DNA from: an uncultured Porphyromonadaceae bacterium
GTDB lineage: Bacteria; Bacteroidota; Bacteroidia; Bacteroidales; Muribaculaceae
Reading direction: 5' to 3'
Assembly (NCBI GenBank): GCA_900548875.1
Contig: URMA01000068.1
Span: 1-16,100, forward strand
DNA: 16,100 bases
A program made the position numbers and the translations under genes. The notes under the pieces are model-generated. The model was not told where the DNA came from and did no database searches. It saw only the letters and a list, made by a program, of their open reading frames with translations. This document shows, piece after piece, positions 1-6,459 of this stretch; positions within the stretch are counted from its first letter, which is position 1, and each line of letters opens with the position of its first letter.

Positions 1-1
1 A

Positions 2-796
2 AAGCCGATTTATGTCAAAGCCTTTTCTTATGTGCTGGTGCTTTCCGGTACGGCGCGTTTGAGCGTCGACGAGGTGGGCTATGCCGTCAAAGCCTGTGAC
101 CTTTGCGTGCTGACACCGTTGCATCTTACGTTTTTCTCGCAGATGTCCGACTCCTTCCGTTGCCTGATTCTATGCGTGGAAAAGCGGTTTGTCGACAGGA
201 TGAATACGATGGACATACAGCACCGCATTGTCAGGGGCATGAACCTGCACCTCAGTCCGGTGGTCGGTTTGGAGGCGTCGGATGCGGAGGTGGTCAGGCA
301 GTGTATGGAAAACCTGCGCCGGCAGTTGGGGCGCACTTCCCACCGCTATTATCTGGAAATATTGCAGAATGCGCTGACGGGGTTTTATCTTGAAGTTGAC
401 AATGTGCTCGACCGTTATGTAACCGACGAATCGACTGCCGGAGGCGTTCGGCAGCACTATGCTGCCGTGTTGCAGCGGTTCATTTCCCTGCTGATGGAAA
501 ACTACCGTGAAAAGCATACGGTGGGCTTCTATGCCGAGCGGATGCACTTCACGCCGCAGTATCTCACCGAAATTGTCAAGCGCCAGACGGGCCGCACGGT
601 CAATGACTTTATTTTTGAAATGCTTTATTGCGAGGCGCGCAACTTGTTGAACGTGAGCGATGCTTCAGTCCAGCAGATTGCCGAGGAACTCAATTTTTCC
701 GACCAGGCGGCATTCAGCAAATTTTTCAAACGCCGGTCGGGAATGTCGCCGCTGGAATTCTGTAAAATAAACAAAGCCAAAACAGCCGGGGAGTGA
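2..796 (+). CDS. AraC-family transcriptional regulator, 5' end cut by window edge
   Basis: This is a DNA-binding transcription regulator of the AraC/XylS family. The reading frame is open from base 2 without an in-frame stop, so the true start lies to the left; the GTG at 32 is inside the gene. The first ~130 visible residues look like the cupin-like ligand or dimerisation domain (LSGTARLSV near the edge). The last ~100 residues form the double helix-turn-helix domain: a first helix pair around FYAERMHFTPQYLTEIVK, then the typical second half around VQQIAEELNFSDQAAFSKFF followed by KRRSGMSPLEF. The effector and targets cannot be read from sequence. The next gene on the same strand has its own promoter starting 19 nt after this stop, so there is no need to assume a shared transcript. 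Family assignment is secure; function is unknown. Confidence 0.9.
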   Translation, partial: KPIYVKAFSYVLVLSGTARLSVDEVGYAVKACDLCVLTPLHLTFFSQMSDSFRCLILCVEKRFVDRMNTMDIQHRIVRGMNLHLSPVVGLEASDAEVVRQCMENLRRQLGRTSHRYYLEILQNALTGFYLEVDNVLDRYVTDESTAGGVRQHYAAVLQRFISLLMENYREKHTVGFYAERMHFTPQYLTEIVKRQTGRTVNDFIFEMLYCEARNLLNVSDASVQQIAEELNFSDQAAFSKFFKRRSGMSPLEFCKINKAKTAGE

Positions 797-814
797 TTTT
801 TGGCAGAAAAGTTG

Positions 815-822
815 TAACTTTG
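815..822 (+). promoter_or_regulatory. Promoter -7 element for the QueA-family gene
   Basis: TAACTTTG matches the Bacteroidota sigma-ABfr -7 consensus TAnnTTTG exactly and ends 20 nt before the ATG at 843. No good -33 TTTG is present at the usual 19-21 nt; the nearest TTTG (799-802) is too close. It lies between the AraC stop and the downstream start. Confidence 0.6.
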
Positions 823-842
823 CGGACTAATTTATTTGAACG

Positions 843-2066
843 ATGGCAAACGTACAGGACATTAGAATCGAAGATTACAACTATCCGTTGCCGGATGAAC
901 GTATTGCGAAGCATCCGATGGAAGAACGCGACAAATGCAAACTGCTTTACTATAAGGGCGGCAAGATTGAAGAGCATGTGTTTTTTGAAATCACGGATTT
1001 GTTGCCGGAAAATTCTACGCTGGTCTACAACAATACGCGCGTAATCAATGCACGCCTGCGTTTCCGCAAGCCGGGCGGTGGTGCGCTGATTGAAATTTTC
1101 TGTCTGGAACCGCTGGTGCCGCGCGACTATGCACAGGTTTTTGCCACCACTTCTGAATGTACGTGGCTGTGTTTTGTCGGCAATTCCAAACGCTGGAAAA
1201 CGGGAGCGCTTACCCTGCCGTTGACTGTCGACGGCGAGGTGGTGACACTCAGTGCCGAGCGTGACGGACAGAGCGGCAATGCCTTCAAAATCCGTTTCTC
1301 CTGGGATAATCCGCAGGTGACGTTTGCATCAATTCTCGACGCTGTCGGCGAAATTCCTATTCCTCCATATTTGAACCGCAGTACGGAACCCAGCGATTCG
1401 CAGGACTATCAGACCGTGTACTCGCATATTGAAGGCTCGGTGGCTGCACCGACTGCCGGATTGCATTTCACGCAGGAAGTGCTCGATGCCATCAGCCGCC
1501 GCGGCATTATTCGAAAAGAACTGACATTGCACGTGGGTGCCGGTACATTCCAGCCGGTAAAATCCGACGTTATCGGCGGACACGAAATGCACACGGAATT
1601 TATTTCCGTCACCCGTAACCTGATTGACAGCCTGATAAATGCTCCCGGCAAAATTATCGCCGTCGGCACGACTTCCGTGCGTACGCTTGAAAGTCTTTAC
1701 TATATCGGCGTTGAACTGCATCGTCACCCCGAAGATCCGCAGTCGGCACTGCATGTGCGCCAGTGGATTCCTTATGAATATGACAACAGCCTGTCGACAC
1801 GCGAATCGCTTCAGGCAATAGCTGACTATATGGACCGCAACGGAATGGAACACCTAGTGGGCAGTACGCAGGTAATCATTGCGCCGGGCTATACGTTCCA
1901 CGTGGTCGACGGCATTGTGACCAACTTCCACCAGCCGCAGTCGACACTCCTGCTGCTCGTGTCGGCATTCGTGGATGGCGACTGGAGAAGTATCTACGAC
2001 TATGCTCTCGCCCACGACTTCCGCTTCCTTAGCTACGGCGACAGTTCCCTGCTGATGCGGGATTGA
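843..2066 (+). CDS. queA: S-adenosylmethionine:tRNA ribosyltransferase-isomerase (QueA family, long form)
   Basis: QueA transfers and isomerises the ribosyl group of S-adenosylmethionine onto preQ1 at the tRNA wobble position, giving epoxyqueuosine, in the cytoplasm. Family signatures are clear: YNNTRVINARL near residues 62-72, GSVAAPTAGLHFT (198-210), HVGAGTFQPV (230-239), AVGTTSVRTLESL (273-285), and APGYTFHVVDGIVTNFHQPQ (347-366) with STLLLLVSAF after it. At 407 aa it is longer than the usual ~350 aa; the extra length includes about 40-50 residues between TTSVRTLESL and the APGY motif, where shorter QueA proteins have a brief linker. Bacteroidota are thought to carry a long paralogue beside the standard QueA, so this copy may be that paralogue and its exact substrate is less certain. 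The ATG at 843 follows a -7 promoter element at a sensible distance. Confidence 0.88.
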   Translation: MANVQDIRIEDYNYPLPDERIAKHPMEERDKCKLLYYKGGKIEEHVFFEITDLLPENSTLVYNNTRVINARLRFRKPGGGALIEIFCLEPLVPRDYAQVFATTSECTWLCFVGNSKRWKTGALTLPLTVDGEVVTLSAERDGQSGNAFKIRFSWDNPQVTFASILDAVGEIPIPPYLNRSTEPSDSQDYQTVYSHIEGSVAAPTAGLHFTQEVLDAISRRGIIRKELTLHVGAGTFQPVKSDVIGGHEMHTEFISVTRNLIDSLINAPGKIIAVGTTSVRTLESLYYIGVELHRHPEDPQSALHVRQWIPYEYDNSLSTRESLQAIADYMDRNGMEHLVGSTQVIIAPGYTFHVVDGIVTNFHQPQSTLLLLVSAFVDGDWRSIYDYALAHDFRFLSYGDSSLLMRD

Positions 2067-2093
2067 TAAAGTTCGATTCAAAATATACGTTTC

Positions 2094-2123
2094 AGGCTGC
2101 TTTCCACCCATGGATTGCAGCCT
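2094..2123 (+). terminator. Likely terminator after the QueA-family gene
   Basis: AGGCTGC (2094-2100) pairs with GCAGCCT (2117-2123). Inside, TCCA (2103-2106) pairs with TGGA (2111-2114) around a CCCA loop, with a TT/TT internal mismatch. It is followed by TAATTGTTTG, which is T-rich but has no clean T run, so efficiency is doubtful. Confidence 0.5.
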
Positions 2124-2151
2124 TAATTGTTTGTGTGATAACGGGAAAGAA

Positions 2152-2201
2152 ATGTAATAATGTTATTAGTAATAAAGTTATTACATGATGGTGTTATTAG
2201 T
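2152..2201. repeat. Nested AT-rich palindromes and TGTTATTAGT direct repeat upstream of the ATPase promoter
   Basis: ATGTAATAA (2152-2160) and TTATTACAT (2178-2186) form a perfect 9-bp inverted repeat. Nested between them is TTATTA-G-TAATAA (2163-2175), a perfect 6-bp dyad. TGTTATTAGT occurs at 2161-2170 and again at 2192-2201, 31 bp apart. The cluster lies about 30-80 bp upstream of the -33 box of the ATPase promoter, a plausible place for a regulator binding site. Function is inferred from position only. Confidence 0.55.
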
Positions 2202-2231
2202 GCGGACAGGTGTGATATTTTGCTTAAAAAA

Positions 2232-2263
2232 CTTGTTTTTTTCTTTTGAAAATCATATCTTTG
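2232..2263 (+). promoter_or_regulatory. Promoter of the AAA_14/DUF4143 ATPase
   Basis: CTTG (2232-2235, against the -33 consensus TTTG) is separated by 20 nt from TATCTTTG (2256-2263), an exact TAnnTTTG -7 element. The expected transcription start falls near 2267-2272, at the edge of the leader hairpin and repeats, giving a leader of about 60 nt. Confidence 0.65.
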
Positions 2264-2266
2264 GAA

Positions 2267-2292
2267 TCCATTGAACATTTTTGTTCGATGGA
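2267..2292 (+). other. Leader hairpin of the ATPase transcript
   Basis: TCCATTGAAC (2267-2276) and GTTCGATGGA (2283-2292) form a 10-bp stem around the loop ATTTTT. All pairs are Watson-Crick except one that is G-U in RNA (2272/2287). It contains the first copy of the 22-bp-period repeat and lies at the predicted 5' end of the mRNA. Confidence 0.6.
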
Positions 2293-2326
2293 TTGAACAT
2301 TTTGTGTCAAATCGTTGAACATTTTG
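2271..2326 (+). repeat. Three direct repeats of TTGAACATTTT at a 22-bp period, just before the ATPase start
   Basis: The 11-bp core TTGAACATTTT begins at 2271, 2293 and 2315, so the spacing is exactly 22 bp twice, about two helical turns. Copies two and three extend to TTGAACATTTTG; copy one has an extra T. The sequence between cores is not conserved. The last copy ends 2 nt before the ATG at 2329, so it covers the place where a ribosome binding site would lie. The regular phase suggests a protein bound on one face of the DNA, or a repeated site in the mRNA leader. Confidence 0.8.
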
Positions 2327-2328
2327 CT

Positions 2329-3519
2329 ATGGAGTTTAAAAGATTTCAATACACGGAGATTCTGGATCGGATAAATGAGCCGCGAGGTAAAATGCAAGTT
2401 ATAGTCGGACCACGGCAAGTTGGAAAAACAACATTGGTCGGGCAAGTGCTAGAAGAGTGCACTTTGCCCTATGACAGTTATTCGGCCGACGATGTTACCG
2501 GCGTATCAGCCGATTGGCTCGCTCAAGTTTGGGAAACGCAACGCATGAAAATGTCGGCACGAAACGAGACAAAAAGATTGCTGGTTATTGATGAAATACA
2601 AAAAATCAATAATTGGAGTGAGACCGTAAAGGCTGAATGGGACAGGGACACGCGAGAAAAGCGAGAACTTGTGGTTGTATTGCTTGGCTCTTCCAGAATG
2701 TTGATTGAAAAGGGGCTGACGGAATCTCTTGTCGGACGATTTGAATTAATAAGGCTCACTCATTGGACCTATTCGGAAATGCGGGAATGTTTTGGCTGGA
2801 CATTGCAGCAGTATGTGTATTTTGGGGGGTATCCCGGTGCTGCCCAATATATAGGGAATGAAGTGCGTTGGAGAAACTATGTGCGTGATTCATTGATAGA
2901 ACCTTCCATTTCAAAAGATGTCCTTTTGGAAACAAAAATCATGAAGCCTCAGTTGCTTCGTCAACTGTTTGAATTGGGTAGCAGTTATAGTGGAGAACTT
3001 TTGTCTTTGACAAAAGTGGCCGCTCAGTTGCAGGATGCCGGTAATGTGACGACTCTTGCCGGATATTTACATTTGTTGGATGAATGTGGGCTGTTGTGCG
3101 GATTGCAGAAATATGCTGAAGATACGGCACGGAAATATAATTCGGTTCCGAAATTTCAAGTCTATAATAATGCGCTTCGAAACGTCTATGCGGAAGAAGA
3201 TTTTTCGGAAGTGATTGAAGACGCTAAAGTTTGGGGGCGTTATGTCGAGTCGGCAGTCGGGGCTTATTTGGTCAGTCAGGCATCTGTTTGCGGTTACCAT
3301 GTTTATTATTGGAGAGATAAGATGGATGAAGTGGATTTCGTTCTGATGAAACGGCAGAAAAAAATTGCGATTGAAGTGAAAAGTGGAAGAAGAACTACAA
3401 ACAGGGGATTGGCTGTCTTTTCTGAAAAATATCATCCGTTCAGGTCGGTGGTTGTCGGTTCCGGCGGTTTGTCGTTTGAAGAATTTCTCTCGATGGACCT
3501 TGAACTTCTTTTCCGTTAA
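2329..3519 (+). CDS. AAA_14 ATPase with C-terminal DUF4143 (PD-(D/E)XK-like) domain
   Basis: This 396-aa protein belongs to the Bacteroidota ATP-binding family that joins an AAA_14 ATPase to a DUF4143 nuclease-like domain; the cellular role of the family is not established. Visible features are Walker A GPRQVGKTT (27-35), Walker B LLVIDEIQ (84-91), a sensor-like GSSRML (120-125) and GRFE (136-139), then a probable winged-helix region (about 205-280). At the C terminus, EVDFV (334-338) followed by IEVKSG (348-353) is the D...ExK arrangement of the PD-(D/E)XK fold, with E306 upstream. I chose ATG 2329 because the protein then starts as relatives do (MEFKRFQY) and because the frame upstream, from a TTG at 2281, runs through the direct repeats. 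Line 2581 has 21 G/C of 60, far below the flanking genes, which suggests acquisition. The glutaredoxin-like gene follows after 31 nt. Confidence 0.9.
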   Translation: MEFKRFQYTEILDRINEPRGKMQVIVGPRQVGKTTLVGQVLEECTLPYDSYSADDVTGVSADWLAQVWETQRMKMSARNETKRLLVIDEIQKINNWSETVKAEWDRDTREKRELVVVLLGSSRMLIEKGLTESLVGRFELIRLTHWTYSEMRECFGWTLQQYVYFGGYPGAAQYIGNEVRWRNYVRDSLIEPSISKDVLLETKIMKPQLLRQLFELGSSYSGELLSLTKVAAQLQDAGNVTTLAGYLHLLDECGLLCGLQKYAEDTARKYNSVPKFQVYNNALRNVYAEEDFSEVIEDAKVWGRYVESAVGAYLVSQASVCGYHVYYWRDKMDEVDFVLMKRQKKIAIEVKSGRRTTNRGLAVFSEKYHPFRSVVVGSGGLSFEEFLSMDLELLFR

Positions 3520-3550
3520 AAGGGTTATTCTTAGAAAAAAACAGGTAGCT

Positions 3551-3850
3551 ATGATAAAGATATATGGAATGGAAACGTGCCCGGACTGCACGTATGTGGA
3601 AGAACAGGTGAAGGGCAACGATAAGTATCAGGTGATTGATATTGGCCGTCATGTGAAATACTTGAAGGAATTTTTGCGGTTGCGCGACCGCCTGCCCGTG
3701 TTCGACGAGGCGAAGAAGGCAGGTGCGGCTGGCATTCCCTGCTTTGTGCTGGACGACGGTACGGTGACTCTTACGCCGGAAGATGCAGGATTGCGTTCGC
3801 GTCCTGCCGGTGAGGGCGTATTCTGCCGAATCGACGGTACGGGCTGTTGA
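3551..3850 (+). CDS. Glutaredoxin-like small thiol protein (CPDC)
   Basis: This 99-aa protein has the start of a thioredoxin fold: a first strand MIKIYGMET, then the redox motif CPDC (residues 10-13), and later the cis-proline signature GIPCFVLDDG (61-70). It probably exchanges thiols or disulphides in the cytoplasm; no signal peptide is seen. Extra cysteines are present at 64, 92 and 99. An open frame extends left into the ATPase gene from 3383, but the ATG at 3551 starts the fold correctly and leaves a 31-nt gap after the ATPase stop. The gene has the higher GC of the housekeeping neighbours and not the low GC of the ATPase. No separate promoter is visible, so it may be read from the ATPase promoter. 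The partner proteins are unknown. Confidence 0.8.
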   Translation: MIKIYGMETCPDCTYVEEQVKGNDKYQVIDIGRHVKYLKEFLRLRDRLPVFDEAKKAGAAGIPCFVLDDGTVTLTPEDAGLRSRPAGEGVFCRIDGTGC

Positions 3851-3921
3851 TTAACCCAAAAATGGTCTGCCTGACAGCAGCGTGACATCCACCATAAAGT
3901 AGAATGAATGACCGATTGGGG

Positions 3922-4491
3922 TTATTCTGCGAGCAGTTGGCGGATGACTTCCGGCAGATGGCGGTGTTCGAGTGCGTGGATACGTGCCACGAGCGTTTCA
4001 GGCGTGTCGTCGGGCGTAACTTCGCAGCGGAACTGTGCGATGATTTCCCCTCCATCCACTTCCTCGGAAACGTAGTGGATGGTGATGCCGCTTTCCTTTT
4101 CGCCGGCTTCGATTACAGCGCGGTGTACGTTCATGCCCCACATGCCCTTGCCGCCGAATTTCGGAAGCAGTGACGGGTGCAGATTAATGATGCGGTGGTC
4201 GTAGGCCTTTACGATGCAGTCGGGAACAAAGCTTGTGAATCCCGCAAGCACAATGAGGTCGATGCCGCGGTTTTGCAGCAGCTCCAGTATGGGCTGCGGA
4301 TTGTTGCGCCAGTCGGCGCGTGGGAAAATCCGTGTGGGAACGCCGAAGCGTTTCATCTTTTCGAGAACAGGCGCTTCTTCACGGTCGCAAAGCAATATAT
4401 CGACGGCAATATGCTTGTCGCCTTGAAATTGGCGTGCGATGTTTTCGGCGTTGGAGCCGGTGCCTGAAGCTAAAATTGCAATGCGTTTCAT
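3922..4491 (-). CDS. purN: Phosphoribosylglycinamide formyltransferase (GART)
   Basis: PurN uses 10-formyltetrahydrofolate to formylate glycinamide ribonucleotide, the third step of purine synthesis, in the cytoplasm. The 189-aa length is normal. The phosphate-binding loop is ASGTGSNAENI (8-18); the folate-site stretch is VLAGFTSFVP (81-90); INLHPSLLPKFGGKGMWG (102-119) carries the catalytic Asn104 and His106; ITIHYVSEEVDGGEII (136-151) carries the conserved Asp146. It is on the minus strand 26 nt downstream of the ABC exporter and is probably co-transcribed with it, although the functions are unrelated. It converges on the glutaredoxin-like gene, with 71 nt between the stops and no clear hairpin there. 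Confidence 0.96.
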   Translation of the reverse strand: MKRIAILASGTGSNAENIARQFQGDKHIAVDILLCDREEAPVLEKMKRFGVPTRIFPRADWRNNPQPILELLQNRGIDLIVLAGFTSFVPDCIVKAYDHRIINLHPSLLPKFGGKGMWGMNVHRAVIEAGEKESGITIHYVSEEVDGGEIIAQFRCEVTPDDTPETLVARIHALEHRHLPEVIRQLLAE

Positions 4492-4517
4492 ATTATAATT
4501 TCATTTGTTTTTGATTG

Positions 4518-6347
4518 TTAGAATTTCTGCATGTCAACCAGCCGCTTGTAGTAGCGGTTGAGGGCGATCAGTTCGTCGTGTGTGCCGCGTTCCACAATTT
4601 TCCCTTCGTGCATTACGCAGATAAGATCGGCATTCTTGATGGTGGACAGGCGGTGGGCGATGACAAGCGTCGTGCGGTTTTTCATCAGTCGGTCGAGCGC
4701 TTCCTGAACAAGGCGTTCGCTTTCCGTGTCGAGTGCCGAAGTGGCTTCGTCGAGAATCAGCAGCGGCGGGTTTTTCAGAATGGCGCGTGCAATGCTGATG
4801 CGCTGTCGTTGTCCGCCCGAAAGTTTGCAGCCGCGGTCACCGATATTGGTATCGTAGCCGTCCTCCGTTGCCATGATGAACTCATGGGCGTTCGCTATTT
4901 TTGCCGCTTCGATGACCTGTTCCATCGTGGCATTTTCAACGCCGAAAGTGATGTTGTTGTAGAAGCTGTCGTTAAACAGGATGGCTTCCTGGTTCACGTT
5001 GCCCATCAGTGCGCGCAGGTCCTTCACCCGGATGTTGCGGATGTCGACACCGTCAATGCTGATTTCGCCCTCGTTCACATCGTAGAAGCGCGGTAGCAGG
5101 TCGGCAAGCGTCGATTTTCCCGAACCCGACTGGCCTACGAGCGCAACCGTCTTGCCGAACGGAATTTCCAGTGAAACGTCGTTGATTACCCATTCCGTGT
5201 TATATTTGAACCGCACATGATCGTAGCGGATACAGCCTTCGCGTGTAGACACCGTTTTCGGGTGAATCGGGTCCTTGATGGGGTTTTCGGAGCCGAGAAT
5301 CTTGTCGACACGTTCCATTGAGGCCAGACCTTTCTGGATGGAGTAGGCGGCTTTCGAAAGGTCCTTTGCCGGGTTGATGATGCTGTAGAAAATCACCATA
5401 TAGTAGATGAATGTCGGCGCGTCGATGATGTTGTCGCCGGAAAGAATCAGTGTGCCTCCGAACCAAAGAACAATGGCGATGGTCAGTGTGCCCAGAAATT
5501 CGCTCATCGGGTGGGCGAGCGACTGGCGGCGGGCAATGCGGACAGATGTTCTGTAGAACTGGTAGTTTTCCGAGTGGAATCGTTTCTGCATCTTGTTTTC
5601 GGCATTGAACGCCTTGATGATACGCAGTCCGCCAAGCGTTTCCTCGATGGTGGCCATCAATGCTCCCCACTGGTTCTGCGCTTCGAGCGAGGTGCGTTTC
5701 AGCCGTTTTCCTACCCGTCCCATGATGAAACCGGCAATCGGAAGCAGAATGAACACGAAGAGTGTCAGTTCCCAGCTGATGGTAATCATCATAATCAGAC
5801 ACACGAGTATCATAATCGGGTTCTTGAACATCATGTCGAGAGAGGCCATAATCGAGTTTTCGATTTCAGCTACGTCGCCCGACATACGAGCCATCACGTC
5901 GCCTTTCCGTTCGCTGGTGAAGAATCCGATAGGCAGCCCTACGATTTTGTCGTATACGTAGTTGCGGATATCGCGCACGATGCCGGCACGTATGGGAATC
6001 AGAAAGTGGGAGCTGAGATAGGTGGCGCCGGTTTTCAATCCGGTCATGAAAACAAGAACGATCGACAGTCCCATCAGTGTCAAGGAAGCTCCGAATCGGG
6101 TCTTGCAATAATATGCTGCGTAATAGAAGTTGTTGATTGCTACATCTTTAAGCGACGCTGAACCCCATTCCATGAAATGATATTCCATGCCTTTGTCGCC
6201 CATGAAGAGCATTTCGAGGATAGGGATAATCAGAGCAAAAGAAAAGAGGGTGAGAAACGCTGCCAGAATGTTGAAGAAAATGTTGAGAAACAGATATTTC
6301 TTGTAGGGAGGGACAAATCGTTTCAGTACCTGGAGAAAATCGTTCAT
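4518..6347 (-). CDS. ABC exporter, fused permease and ATPase (MsbA-like)
   Basis: This 609-aa half-transporter has an N-terminal membrane domain (about residues 15-335, roughly six hydrophobic segments) and a C-terminal ATPase. The nucleotide-binding motifs are all intact: Walker A GQSGSGKS (405-412), Q-loop Gln453, signature LSGGQ (509-513), Walker B LLILDE (529-534) and the H-loop His565. It would work as a homodimer in the inner membrane. The closest family by architecture is MsbA, the lipid A flippase, but drug and lipid exporters share this layout, so the substrate is not certain. The hydrophilic segment at residues 50-85 between the first two membrane helices is long. It is the first gene of a minus-strand pair with purN and is transcribed divergently from the outer membrane protein gene. 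Confidence 0.93.
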   Translation of the reverse strand: MNDFLQVLKRFVPPYKKYLFLNIFFNILAAFLTLFSFALIIPILEMLFMGDKGMEYHFMEWGSASLKDVAINNFYYAAYYCKTRFGASLTLMGLSIVLVFMTGLKTGATYLSSHFLIPIRAGIVRDIRNYVYDKIVGLPIGFFTSERKGDVMARMSGDVAEIENSIMASLDMMFKNPIMILVCLIMMITISWELTLFVFILLPIAGFIMGRVGKRLKRTSLEAQNQWGALMATIEETLGGLRIIKAFNAENKMQKRFHSENYQFYRTSVRIARRQSLAHPMSEFLGTLTIAIVLWFGGTLILSGDNIIDAPTFIYYMVIFYSIINPAKDLSKAAYSIQKGLASMERVDKILGSENPIKDPIHPKTVSTREGCIRYDHVRFKYNTEWVINDVSLEIPFGKTVALVGQSGSGKSTLADLLPRFYDVNEGEISIDGVDIRNIRVKDLRALMGNVNQEAILFNDSFYNNITFGVENATMEQVIEAAKIANAHEFIMATEDGYDTNIGDRGCKLSGGQRQRISIARAILKNPPLLILDEATSALDTESERLVQEALDRLMKNRTTLVIAHRLSTIKNADLICVMHEGKIVERGTHDELIALNRYYKRLVDMQKF

Positions 6348-6371
6348 TATTAATATTGTTTAAAACTTTTG

Positions 6372-6379
6372 CAAATATA
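6372..6379 (-). promoter_or_regulatory. Promoter -7 element for the ABC exporter
   Basis: Read on the minus strand, TATATTTG matches TAnnTTTG exactly and ends 24 nt before the exporter ATG (6347). A -33 TTTG at the expected distance was not found. Confidence 0.55.
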
Positions 6380-6421
6380 CGCACAAATAACTGTTTTGTC
6401 TATTTTGTGTAAAAAAATCAA

Positions 6422-6453
6422 GTTAATTTAATTACTTTTGAATTCAAATTAAC
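6422..6453. promoter_or_regulatory. Promoter -7 element flanked by an inverted repeat, upstream of the outer membrane protein
   Basis: TACTTTTG (6433-6440) matches TAnnTTTG and ends 19 nt before the ATG at 6460. It is flanked by a perfect 8-bp inverted repeat, GTTAATTT (6422-6429) and AAATTAAC (6446-6453). TTTTG at 6403-6407 could be the -33 box, but its spacing of 25 nt is longer than usual. The symmetric arms around the -7 box could be an operator. Confidence 0.5.
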
Positions 6454-6459
6454 ATTCAG

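Noticed and set aside
2271..2326. CRISPR array for the three 22-bp-period repeats
   Set aside because: Repeat cores are only 11 bp with 11-bp gaps, much shorter than CRISPR repeats and spacers, and no cas gene is nearby.
2281..2328. Upstream TTG start for the ATPase
   Set aside because: The added 16 residues are encoded by the direct repeats and have no counterpart in the family; ATG 2329 gives the usual N terminus.
3383..3550. N-terminal extension of the glutaredoxin-like gene
   Set aside because: It overlaps the ATPase 3' end in another frame and would place about 55 unrelated basic residues before a complete thioredoxin-fold start.
3851..3921. Terminator between the converging glutaredoxin-like gene and purN
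   Set aside because: No hairpin of useful length followed by a T run could be found on either strand.
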